From: Elysia crispata
Lineage: Eukaryota; Mollusca; Gastropoda; Plakobranchidae
Reading direction: 5' to 3'
NCBI GenBank assembly: GCA_033675545.1
Contig: JAWDGP010004021.1
Location: 70,001 to 134,000, forward strand
Length of the DNA: 64,000 bases
Shown: positions 28,103-43,202 of the stretch, one piece after another
How the letters are laid out: the number at the start of each line of letters is the position of its first letter
Position numbering within the stretch: the first letter of the stretch is position 1
Notes under the pieces: model-generated
Databases searched by the model: none
The model's input: only the letters and a program-made list of their open reading frames with translations
Told to the model about the DNA's origin: nothing
Translations under genes and position numbers: made by a program

Positions 28103-29167
28103 CTATTTTTCGATGTAGTCACCGTCGCGATCAACACACCGCCTCCAACGTTTCACTAGTTGGCTCACGCCGTCAGCGAAGAATTCAGACGGCTGTCCAC
28201 GGCACCATCTGCGAACATCTGCGATAACTTCCTCATCATTGTCATAGTGATGGCCCTTCAGGTACTTCTTGAGTTGGGGAAACAAATAATAGTCAGAGGG
28301 GGCAAGATCGGGGCTGTATGCAGGGTGAGGTAGGGTCGTAAGTTCCAGCTGCCTTAAGGCGTCCTGAGTTTGGCGACTGGTGTGCGGGCGCGCATTGTCG
28401 TGTTGCAGGATTGAGTCCTTATCACGCCGAATACGACTGAGTCGGAGTTTGAGAGCTCGGAGTGTTGAAATATATCGCTCAGAGTTCACAGTTTGCCCTT
28501 GCTCCAGAAATTCCATGTGGACCACTCCCTCCATGTCCCAGAAAACGGTGAACAAGACCTTTCTTGCAGAGGCAACAACCTTGAACTTCCTTGGACTTGG
28601 AGAAGTTTTGTGCCTATACTCCATCGATTGGGCTTTACATTCTGGATCGTAGTGGTGGACCCAGGATTCGTCTCCAGTCACAATGCGTTGCAGAAATGCT
28701 TCTCCTTCTGCATTGTAACGCTCTAAGAGTTGAGTACACATGTCCTTTCTCTGCGCTTTCATCTCTACAGTGAGCTGTCTTGGGACCCAACGGGCAGAGA
28801 CTTTTCGGTAACCCAGTACAGTTGTGGCGATATGGTGCACTCGTTCTTTCGAAATGCCTACTTCATCTGCAATTTCCTTTTGTTTGACCCTTCGATTAGC
28901 TCTAATCATGCAGTCAACTTTCTCTCGATGAGCCGTGTCCGATGCGGAAAGGAGCCTACCCGAACGCTTTCGATCACGCAGAATTGTCTCTCTGGGGTCT
29001 TCCCCTTTAAAAATTCTCACCCATTTGCGAACTGCACAGTCTGAAATGCACATTTCACCATAAACTGTCTTCATTCTTGCATGAATGTTTGCAGCAGAAC
29101 ATCCCTCAGCTGCCAAAAACTCGATAACAGAGCGCTGTTTGATGAGAAGGTCATTGGAAGTCGCCAT
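28103..29167 (-). CDS. Mariner transposase, intact
   Basis: The frame is 354 residues, ATG at 29167 to TAG at 28105-28103, about the usual size for mariner transposases (roughly 345-355). The N-terminal paired-like DNA-binding part has two helix-turn-helix regions, at about residues 10-55 and 95-113 (KQKEIADEVGISKERVHHI). WVPRQL at 127-132 matches the family WVPHEL box. The catalytic triad is complete: D166 in TGDESW, D257 in HDNARPH and D292 in YSPDLAPSDYYLF, with 34 residues between the last two (DD34D). The enzyme cuts at the terminal repeats and pastes into TA sites in the nucleus. The start leaves 165 bases before the right terminal repeat. There are no frameshifts or internal stops. Chimeric host genes such as SETMAR carry this domain, but no SET domain is adjacent here. 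Confidence 0.96.
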   Translation of the reverse strand: MATSNDLLIKQRSVIEFLAAEGCSAANIHARMKTVYGEMCISDCAVRKWVRIFKGEDPRETILRDRKRSGRLLSASDTAHREKVDCMIRANRRVKQKEIADEVGISKERVHHIATTVLGYRKVSARWVPRQLTVEMKAQRKDMCTQLLERYNAEGEAFLQRIVTGDESWVHHYDPECKAQSMEYRHKTSPSPRKFKVVASARKVLFTVFWDMEGVVHMEFLEQGQTVNSERYISTLRALKLRLSRIRRDKDSILQHDNARPHTSRQTQDALRQLELTTLPHPAYSPDLAPSDYYLFPQLKKYLKGHHYDNDEEVIADVRRWCRGQPSEFFADGVSQLVKRWRRCVDRDGDYIEK

Positions 29168-29331
29168 TGTCTCATAAACATGGCTACCACATCATGTGTT
29201 GCGCGTCACTGCATTATGAGCACGAATGACGTCACACAAACTTGTTGTTATAGTTAAGTCTAGAAAAATGGTTCGGGAGTATATGTATGAAATTTTAGGT
29301 CGATGTGACGAAAATTGACCTAGTTATTAGC

Positions 29332-29361
29332 AAACGGAACTTAATTATCAGCCTGCCCTCG
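29332..29361 (-). repeat. Mariner right terminal inverted repeat
   Basis: 30 bp, perfect reverse complement of 27988-28017. Followed by the duplicated TA at 29362-29363. Confidence 0.95.
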
Positions 29362-29363
29362 TA

Positions 29364-30150
29364 CCTTATTCGTTATTGGCTGTTAGGCCCACAAATTAAG
29401 GATACACAAACAGGCCCCTCGGGATGTCCCGGTTATTTTCGTAATTTCCCGGTGCCGCCATAACTGTTTTGGTCAAAGAAGGTGGAAACTGTATTTATCC
29501 TTTATTGTAAACAATGGTGTTCTGTTGGAATATTGTCTAAAAAGTCTCCTGAAAACTGATAATCATTTGTTTTCATAAAAAGTGCAACTTTTTGAAAGTT
29601 TGTAGAATTTTTTTTAATGCGTTATAGTCTACAAGGTTAAAATGAATCGGAAATGAAATCATTGTGAGTGTGTGTATTGATGCTTGCTGGTTTTAATTTG
29701 TTTAAATTTTTCTTGTTCTGAAAATTTCTTGAGGTGCGGAATAGAATATTCTTTCCCTATATCTTACAGTTGAAGCTTTATATTTCTTTTTCATGCCTTA
29801 TAAGTTAAAAATAGTTTTGGAGTCAAAGTTTTAAACAAAATTCAATTGGTAAAATATATTACGTGCTTTAAATGTTTTATTTTTTAAACGTGAGGGTTTG
29901 TCTGCCCTTAATGCCTTTAAAATTTCAATATATTCAAAATAAGATAATTGATCTGTCACAGGCTAGATGTAGATCTATGATATCGTACCACTAATGCATC
30001 GGATAGGCTAGGCATTGATTAGACTGGCTTCGCTAAATAATTATTGCTTCACAATATTCAGAATATACTTTGTAAATCGCTAGATCTAGCTCTAGTAATT
30101 TCAAGTTTATGGATCAATAGTCACCGCTTCAGGCGTTAAAATCAGACCCA
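29364..30150. other. AT-rich unique DNA, no gene seen
   Basis: No exon or RNA signal was recognised. Scattered TAGATCTAG words prefigure the array that follows. Confidence 0.45.
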
Positions 30151-30492
30151 CTAGATCTAGATCTAGATCTAGACATCTAGCTTAGTCCAGATCTAGATCT
30201 ATATCTAGACATCTAGCTAAGTCCAGATCTAGATCTATATCTAGACACCTAGCTAAGTCCAGATCTAGATCTATATCTAGACATCTAGCTAAGTCCAGAT
30301 CTAGATCTATATCTAGACATCTAGCTAAGTCCAGATTTAGATCTCTATCTAGACATCTAGCTAAGTCCAGATCTAGATCTATATCTAGACATCTAGCTAA
30401 GTCCAGATCTAGATCTATATCTAGACATCTAGCTAAGTCCAGATCTAGATCTATATCTAGACATCTAGCTAAGTCTAGATCTAGATCTATAT
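30151..30492. repeat. 36-bp tandem repeat rich in AGATCT/TCTAGA palindromes, about 9 copies
   Basis: The unit contains AGATCTAGATCTATATCTAG and ACATCTAGCTAAGTCC. The first copies carry a simpler (AGATCT)n run at 30151-30172. The palindromes mean each unit can fold locally. Confidence 0.95.
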
Positions 30493-31547
30493 GGAAAGAA
30501 TTGACACCAGGTTCATTTTTTTTTTAATTTTGAAGTACTTTATTTAAATTTACAGGGTAAGTTTGTAGATGTCTCATATTATTAAAGTGTTCTTTTTTTA
30601 ATTATGATAATGAAAGGTGACAGTTTGAGTCTGTAGTGGAAAGGCGTCGATTTCAGGTCGTGATTTAGATAAAAAGACAAAGTTTCTCGATTTTTGTGAA
30701 TTGAGAAAACTGTCGACTTAAAAAAATCACGGAAGAAAGTTAGCGACACAAGTTGTAAATTTTTATATACGGGCCATAAACAATGCTGGTGGGGTGTCCC
30801 TTTCATGCTTGTTGCCATGGAAACGAAGTTTGTTGTGACCAATAGTTCGGACAGCATAGAGACCGCGAAACAAAAGGACAGAAAAATTGAAGTTTTTGCT
30901 CAGTCGCGACATCTGCGTTTCTCATTAACATGTGGTTAGGCCTACTTTCCAACGCTATGTGATGTTTTTATTCCAATAAGGTTTAGGACTACTTCAGTGA
31001 CAATGTTATGGTTTTTTTTTTACCGCAACTCATTTTGGTAACGACTGCATTAGTACATTCCTATTGAAAATAAAAATTAACGCAAGTGTTATACAAAGTG
31101 ATGATTTGGATCTTACTTCTCATCACATTATAATTCAAAGACAATGAAGACGGATGAGGAAACAAGAAACCTTCAGTCAATGACACAACAACCTTTCTCA
31201 GACAGTTCACACACAATAGAATCAACGGACGCTTCAAGATTATAGGACTGGAGCAAAACTTTATTCCCATGCTTAAACGCAAAAAAAAAATTTGAAAAAA
31301 GCAAACTAAAGAAAAAAAAAACAGGGGGAAAAACAATTGAAGAAACATTTCATTTCCTGCTGGATATCTCGTCAATTAATATAAATGAAATCAAAGTTAT
31401 AAAAGAAAACAATAATAAAGACAAAACTAAGGGGGAAAAACATTTTAAAAAATTGGCTGGTAAGTTTTTTTTTGCCAGGGTTAAAGACATTTAAAATAAA
31501 TTTGTTGTTTTATTTGGCTTTGACCAAAGGTTACACTATATACATCT
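30493..31547. other. AT-rich unique DNA, no gene seen
   Basis: Minus-strand frames of 91 and 104 codons exist here but have AT-driven composition and no splice support. Confidence 0.4.
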
Positions 31548-31727
31548 CTATTGCCGCCCACATCCTAGTGCCCGACTTGGACGCCTCGGCTGCCCCTCGA
31601 ATGTTCGCTGATAGTCTCTCCTCCTCTGTGCTTTGTTTTCTGCTATTGACCTCAGATGGTCGATGTCGTTCTTAGTTTTCAGTTTTGAGTTTAAGCTCGC
31701 CAAAATCCTAACATTAATTGACTGCAT
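31548..31727 (-). CDS. 59-codon open frame, possible terminal exon or LINE ORF fragment
   Basis: The minus strand reads ATG at 31727 to TAG at 31550-31548. It is preceded by a good acceptor-like tract, CTATCCTCTTGTCTCACAAG. The sequence begins MQSINVRILASLNSKLK and includes NDIDHLRSIAENKAQRRR, a charged, helical-looking stretch with higher GC than its surroundings. An arginine-rich tail of this type is common after the reverse transcriptase in LINE-type ORF2 proteins, but I cannot identify a family. It is downstream of and on the same strand as the allatotropin gene, but lacks the calcium-loop residues expected of that gene's last exon. Confidence 0.25.
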   Translation of the reverse strand: MQSINVRILASLNSKLKTKNDIDHLRSIAENKAQRRRDYQRTFEGQPRRPSRALGCGRQ

Positions 31728-33136
31728 GACTTGTGAGACAAGAGGATAGTCAGACCTGTTTAGCCGCGGAGCTGACCGTCAGACAAACCAACCGACACTT
31801 TGACAAACAATGCGCACTTCTACCAGATTTGATTTGGAAAAGCGCGTTTCTAAGAAGTTTATTATTTTTTTTTCCTGCTAGAACATTATAATTCGTTTCG
31901 TGTAAAGTAAGCTTATAACTCTTTACAAATAGGTTGCGTGTCACAGATGGCATATTCAAGGACGCTGATATAAAGTACCAGGAATATTTTGTCCTAAATC
32001 TTTGAAATGGCAAAGAACACATGACAAATCAGAATTTTTCAGAGGTTCGAGATTTGTAACTTCAAAAAGATATGAGACAAAGCGGTTTTTTTTTCTTTTC
32101 TAAGCAATCCCTTTTTCCAAAATTTGGAAAATTATCTCATTTCGTTTTCGCCAATTACCAAAATTATCATCATCATAAACAACTGTAAAATACCACAAAC
32201 TCTCCCATCATTACCATCATTATCATCAATATTGTCATATCTATCACCATCCCTCTTGGTGGTAGGCTTAAATCCACATCAGAAAATTGTCAATTCTAAA
32301 CGCTACTTAACTTGATGTTAAGTTGATTGTTTTATATATTATCTTACAAAAAAGGAAACGAAAAAACATATGAAACTAAAGAAGATTTCCAAAACAATAT
32401 TTTAATCCTTGCAAGTAGCGTCTTTTCCATTCGTGACCACTTAATAAGAAATATGACGCGTTGACAAACAAAACGACAGAGAGAGAATTTACAATACAAA
32501 CGGTTTTTGTGGCGGGTCACATTCCTCGAAATACAGCTCTCACAGAATGGAAATCAATAAAATATTTAGTAAATATGCTTTCCGGTGTTTTCTCTGACTA
32601 TGACCTTGGTGACCTTGGCAGACAAGCATACAAAATCTGGCAAATCACTTCCGGGCGGGAGAGCGGAAGAGCTCTGCTGTTGATATGACGCCATTTCCTG
32701 TGGGAGAAGAGAAGAGAATGCTCTGTGACGGTTGGCCAGCATGAAACTCAAAGAAGAATTTATGATATATTTCTGAGGCTGAAAAACACTCGTGAAATTA
32801 AAACAACTTCACAATTTTACTGCGGATCAAAGCTTAATCAAAATATTTAAAAAATGTGAAATGCACGACCAATATAAAGGAGCTATACACAATAACAGTT
32901 TCCTCTGGTTTATAATCCCTCAACGTGTCAGCTTTAAGAGTTTGGGTTTCCTGATGTTTATGTATCATGTTCAGATTTAACTTTATGACAGCGTCAGTGA
33001 ATCTTCAACTTAAAATTTCTCGTCTTTAACTGTGACGTCATGACTCATACTTGACAATAACATATCCTTCTTTCTCTATTTGAAACGCACAAAACGTTTT
33101 AGATCTAAACCGGAAGTTTGAAGGCGCAGCGATAAA
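31728..33136. other. AT-rich DNA, no supported gene
   Basis: ATC/CAT-rich short repeats at about 32165-32250. The 61-codon minus frame at 32566-32751 has some protein-like composition but no start or splice support. Confidence 0.4.
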
Positions 33137-33180
33137 TATAAAAGATACCCCACCAGACGATTGGGGCTAAGTATCGTCTG
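33137..33180 (+). promoter_or_regulatory. TATA box with an inverted repeat at the expected transcription start
   Basis: TATAAAAG at 33137-33144. CAGACGAT (33154-33161) and ATCGTCTG (33173-33180) form a perfect 8-bp inverted repeat with an 11-base loop, right where transcription about 30 bases from the TATA box would begin. The arrangement could be a binding site or a 5'-leader hairpin. Confidence 0.4.
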
Positions 33181-33221
33181 CAGCTTTTTCCAAAAAAACA
33201 AAAATAGCACTTTAAGGAAAA

Positions 33222-33305
33222 ATGCAAACAAATTTAGCATCTCTCTGTTCGCTTGTTGTTGTAGCTTTAAAATCCAAAACTAATTGTTGGACAAAATGTT
33301 CAAAC
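33222..33305 (+). CDS. Candidate first exon with signal-peptide-like start
   Basis: An ATG lies 85 bases downstream of the TATA box. It opens 28 codons, MQTNLASLCSLVVVALKSK and then TNCWTKCSN, up to a possible donor, AAC|GTGAGG (intron from 33306). The frame has a hydrophobic core (LASLCSLVVVAL) followed by cysteines, which would suit a small secreted protein. The hydrophobic core is short, the donor is moderate, and no second exon was identified. The combination with the promoter is suggestive only. Confidence 0.3.
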
Positions 33306-34250
33306 GTGAGGAAAAAAAACTGTTTTTTTTTTTTCTGTTTTGACCTAATCATATATCACCACTCTAATCCATCAGCGTGCCTACTTCCTTTTTGTGTTAA
33401 CAAAAATTCAATTCTATCTTACATTTTGCAAAACAAAGTAACCTTGGTAGAGTTAAATTTGAATGTCAATATTGTTAAACTGTTTTCCTTAACCGGCAGC
33501 CATTTTTTCCAACCTTGTGGTGTGAAATTGTTTGCCCCATCAAGACCAGCAGACGAAAGATTCCTGAGTCAATGGGATTTCCAGAAGTGAACCCAACACC
33601 AAAATTACAAGGGCGCAAATTTTCCCGCGTAAGAATATTTGATTTCAATTCTCTGATAAATTTGAAACATTAAAGAATTCGAGGAAATAAATAAAATAAA
33701 CGAGACAATTTTTCAGAGACTGAGCCAGACAAGGTCAACGTGCGGATGACAGAAAAAAGGAGAACAAATAAGAGGAAGAGTGAAAGGAATGTGTATATAA
33801 AAAAAAATCAGACGAAAATAGACAGAGAGAGATAAACAAAAAAAAAGATGGATGGATAAATATTTAGAAGAATAAAGAGATAAAACCATGAACTGTGGGT
33901 CCAGACAGAAATAAAGGCAGACAGACTGTTAGACAAATAGAAAGAAAATAGGGACAGAGCCAGGTGGTAAACTGCGTGTTTATAGATTCCTTTTGACTGT
34001 GTAGCGCCTTTCTTTGTAAAATAATTCAATGACAAAGCTTTCTTACAGTCAAACCTGCTGTTAAGTATTCAAAAATACAATTCTAGCATTGCCAAAATTA
34101 AAGGTTTGTTGCCGAAACTGTTGCTTTAAGGTCGATGGTTATAGCTTCACCATTAGTAAGAAACTCCCACAGTATTTTGATTGTTACCCTTATCACCAAA
34201 AAAAAAAACAACTCCCCATAATCACGATCAATATGATGTCGTTATGTCTG

Positions 34251-34256
<6 letters not shown>
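33306..34256. other. AT-rich unique DNA, no gene seen
   Basis: The plus frame continues open to 33590 past the proposed donor but becomes low complexity. Nothing else is recognised. Confidence 0.4.

Positions 34257-34326
<70 letters not shown>
34257..34326. repeat. (TA)n microsatellite, 35 dinucleotides
   Basis: Uninterrupted TA alternation, about 70 bases. Confidence 0.97.
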
Positions 34327-34328
<2 letters not shown>

Positions 34329-35238
34329 AAATTGGGCTTATGGCGATACTTGTCTACAATGACGCACTGCTTTTTCCGTAATTCCTTAAACTTAATGATA
34401 CCAGAGTCAACACAAACCTTACAAATAGTCCTTTGGCCACCTTCATCAAACTAAATGAACATACAAACAAACAAGCTAATAAAAACACAAAATACAAGAT
34501 GCACAAAAAAATGATGATGATTGAAATAAATTTGTTGAAATTGTTAAAACCGAAAGGAGTGGCGTGCAATGCCCTAGACATGAATGTGGCTTGCCCTGGG
34601 TATACTAGGGAAATCTCTCTCATTGGCCGGTGTAAGCCGATCAGGGGGAGCTAACCGCACGCATGCTCAAGATTTGTGGACGGGGCCTCATGGATTATTC
34701 ATAGAGGTGAGGAGAAGTAGGGAGGTGAACCTTGAGCTTTGCGGAGGAGGGGAAAGGATTGGGGGGAGGGGGTTGGAGGCGTTTTACAATCCTTACTGTC
34801 CATCTAAAATCTCGGCCCCCTCTTCGTCATCTTAATTTTGGAATGGTTTTGATAACAGAGTTTAACTATCGCCAAAAAAAAAAGGCCAAAGTATGACAAT
34901 CACACGGTGCTTGCGACAGAATCTTAAGATGGGGGGGTGGGGGGGGGGGGTGGACTTAAATCATACAGATGTTTTACGTGATTGTCACATAAAGCCACCC
35001 ATCAAATATCTTTATAGACAAAGTGTGATTATTGCCTTGTCAGAAGTTAAACTTTTTTTTTTTCTTAACGATTTATCTGGAGAAACTGATAGGATAGAAT
35101 ACTTCAGAAACAACTGCATCAGTTTTGTCTATTTCAGGATGTCGCTATTAGTACTGACAGTTTAGCGTGACAAGCAAAAACAAAATGTTGATGTCAGGGA
35201 GCTTTAAAAAGTTAACAACACAACGTAACTGTAAATTC
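34327..35238. other. Unique DNA, no supported gene
   Basis: This is where the last exon of the allatotropin gene might lie. I looked for an acceptor followed by an Asp-Gly codon pair on the minus strand and found none. A G-rich block is present at about 34930-34952. Confidence 0.4.
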
Positions 35239-35549
35239 ATCTATCGATGGAGAATATAGTCTCGATTCTATATGGCTACCGAAGTTACACTTAAGTATCG
35301 ATAAAATAATGTTTTGCCGATAAACTTATATCGATATTAACCTGTCAACGTCATGGATCCACAAATAGCACTCGATAATTTTCAGCTTATCGATACAGAA
35401 ATATCGATGCCAAGCAGCTGCCACTGCTACACCAACGAAAGTAACTGCAGCTTACAATATCGATGGGAGATAACTATCCTTTTCATGATCGCAAAGAAAT
35501 AATCCATTCGAGAACCGACTTGACATCAACTTATCGATACACAACTTAC

Positions 35550-35556
<7 letters not shown>
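35239..35556. promoter_or_regulatory. Cluster of eight ATCGAT palindromes
   Basis: ATCGAT occurs eight times within about 320 bases, several as TATCGAT(A), on both sides of the allatotropin exon 3 donor. TATCGATA is the core of the DREF/BEAF type site known from insects; whether molluscs use it is unknown to me. It could be a regulatory cluster or a degenerate short repeat. Confidence 0.35.
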
Positions 35557-40668
<5,112 letters not shown>

Positions 40669-41218
40669 TCTGTGCTGGTGACGTAAACTTGAAGGTCGGA
40701 AATTAAAATCTTGACCTTTGACTTGATAGTTACGTTTTTTCTGGGTTTTTCTTTTCGTGTAGTTTTGTGGCAACCTGGGAAAACAGGATAGAAAGAGATT
40801 TAGAATTAAGAACAGGGGCTCCCTTTAAATTTGAGAGCTAATAATATTATTATGGTGTGGAAAACAAAAGGCCTGAATAACCATTCTAGCAGCTGGAGAA
40901 GGTCACGTGACACAATTTTAGGGCAAATCCTGGGATAAAATCCGGCAAGCAATGGCGCCCATATTCTTATCTCAAGAATCTATTAAGTTTGCAACATTCT
41001 ATCAATGTATCCCAACCTTCTTTCAAACCGAAACATATTTATGGTTTTATTGCGCAATATTCCGTAACTTTTTACTGTTCTCAAAGCTTCACCCTCTTCT
41101 TTCTTCTTGTTGAAAGATCTGTTATTATGTTTACAGTTCTAAACGGAACAAAAATTCCAAAGATATCCTTAACTGAGTTGATTGCTGTTAAGTCCTTTAG
41201 TACAGTGCACAGCATGAG
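40669..41218. other. 5' flank of the allatotropin gene, no clear promoter
   Basis: AT-rich. No good TATA box was found within about 500 bases, so the transcription start may lie in a further-upstream non-coding exon. Confidence 0.4.
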
Positions 41219-41336
41219 TGAGAGAGAGAGATAGAAAGAGGAAGAGAGAGAGAGAGATAATTTATAGACAGATATATAGAGAAAGAGAGACAAAGAGGGA
41301 GGGAGGGTGAGAGAGGGAGAGAGAGAGATATTTTAA

Positions 41337-41408
<72 letters not shown>
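41219..41408. repeat. (GA)n-rich tract
   Basis: Interrupted GA repeat, pure from about 41340 to 41395. Confidence 0.95.
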
Positions 41409-41631
41409 CAGTACCGTACTAGGGGATTTCCAAGTTGTTGGAATGCAGGCTCCACCTTCCTCACAGGACATGGAGAGAAATATCTTGTCTTAAGCTCTTG
41501 TGAGTTATGTCCCCTACGCCAACCCGCTCATTCAGTAGATTACAGTGGAACTATGCCGTTTACACTAGGGTATGATTCATCACCTCTCCTTGAGAGGTCA
41601 AGGTCACGCTGTGGATCACAGTAGGCGAGAC

Positions 41632-41632
41632 A

Positions 41633-41720
<88 letters not shown>

Positions 41721-41757
41721 GTGTGAGAGAAATAGAGAGAGAGAGAAAGAGAGAGAA
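41632..41757. repeat. (GA)n tract
   Basis: Pure (GA)n to about 41705, then GAAA/GTGT-interrupted. Confidence 0.95.
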
Positions 41758-43061
41758 GGACATCGAGAAAGGAACAAAAATTACCAACTTAACATTTTAA
41801 CCAGACTTCAAACATATTTAAACCAGTGAAGCCGAGAAATATGGCCACCACCTAGCTTTAGAGTATCCGATCATCATATAGAATTCCTTGCAAAGCTAAT
41901 GGCGAGAGTGGGTCCCGGAAGGCCACTGGAGTCTCATACCGACTGCAGAAACTGTCTTACATAACTTATCTCGTACTGGGTGGAGATACATCGGCTTCTC
42001 TTGACAGACTCAAGTTACCGCGAATATTAAACCCCGCTGTAAAATTATCTCAGTAATTACAGGAACCCTACCAGATCTCACACTTTCGTCAAATGTGATG
42101 GCGAAACAATTGACCAGTAATACCCTTTATCACAATCCCTAGTGAAGATGAGATAAATCAAACTTGTTTATTTACAGGAGAAATACACTAAAGTGACCGA
42201 AAGCTTACGCGTCGACAACACGGTCTCATTCTGACTAATGTCGTTTGGTGCCATTTGGTGCCGTTTGGTGCGCAGACTCCGTGTTAAGAGGGCGTGGCAC
42301 CTACAGGCACAGCGGTCTGTCCAGGGACCAAGGCTGGACTAAATTACGGACCTGGGGACACAATTCATATCCGGTGAGATACCGGCTCTTGCAGGTCTGA
42401 TCGATGAAGTGTGTTGTGGAACAACTATATGCGCGAAATCCCGCGCAATCGACGCTATTTTAACACAAAGTGGAGAAAAACCATCAATAGTTTCGTGGAA
42501 TATACCACACTCTCTGATTTAGGTCAAATTGAAGCCAGCTGCTTACATTAAGTATAAACTTCGCACCCAATAATGCCCATCTTTCTCACGAGGTTGTTCC
42601 ATTTCCAACATGGAATTGCTCGAAATCACAAACACAATAGTACTTGACTCTAGTAAGGGTTCTTTATGTCCTAGCTGCTATATAGTGGTATAAAAGTGAA
42701 GATCCAGTTTATAAGCCACCCTGTGGCTGAGAGATATGTTGCCAATCATAACTCATGCTGCAAATTTTACATCTGAATATTTCACCCGTTCATTGATGAC
42801 AGCTCCAGGGGAGGCCATCCTTAAACAAGAAGGCACAATCTGTTCCTGCAGCGTCGTGAAAATTGGAGGAAAAACATTTTCACAAAATGATTATGTCCCC
42901 CACTCTAGGTAACTTCCCCGCTCTGGCTGCGTTTTGCTAGATAATTCAACGTGATGTTTGCATGTCTCTGATTGTGGAGATTTGAACTTTGGCGCAGGAA
43001 CGGAGTGAACAATCCAGATCTAAATTACAGAGCCCACAGGAAGAACAAACGTGCATTTCTC
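41758..43061. other. Unique DNA, no supported gene
   Basis: Only a small direct repeat, GTTTGGTGCCATTTGGTGCC, is visible near 42240-42270. No exon with paired splice signals was recognised. Confidence 0.4.
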
Positions 43062-43079
43062 ACGCGTTCCTTGCGCGTC

Positions 43080-43202
43080 CCGGGAAGTCTTCGATGTCCC
43101 GCATCATACGTCACAGGAAGTCTTCGGTATCCCGCATCATTCGTCACAGGAAGTCTTCGGTATACCTCATTATACGCCACAGGAAGTCTTCGGTATACCT
43201 TC
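43080..43202. repeat. 33-bp tandem repeat, about 4 copies
   Basis: The unit contains CACAGGAAGTCTTCGGTATC and CCGCATCAT. It reads HRKSSVSRIIR in one plus frame, but the array is short and unsupported as coding. Drift is seen in the last two copies. Confidence 0.85.

Larger units (their letters stand above)
27988..29361 (-). mobile_element. Complete mariner-family (DD34D) DNA transposon
   Basis: The 1374-bp element is bounded by perfect 30-bp terminal inverted repeats (27988-28017 and 29332-29361, outer end CGAGGGCAGGCTGATAAT). TA dinucleotides flank both sides (27986-27987 and 29362-29363), the hallmark of Tc1/mariner insertion. It contains one intact transposase gene on the minus strand. 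Intact ends, a clean target duplication and an unbroken gene indicate a recent insertion that may still be active or mobilisable. Confidence 0.96.

Noticed and set aside
28380-29044. Plus-strand frames across the mariner element
   Set aside because: Antisense shadows of the transposase gene.
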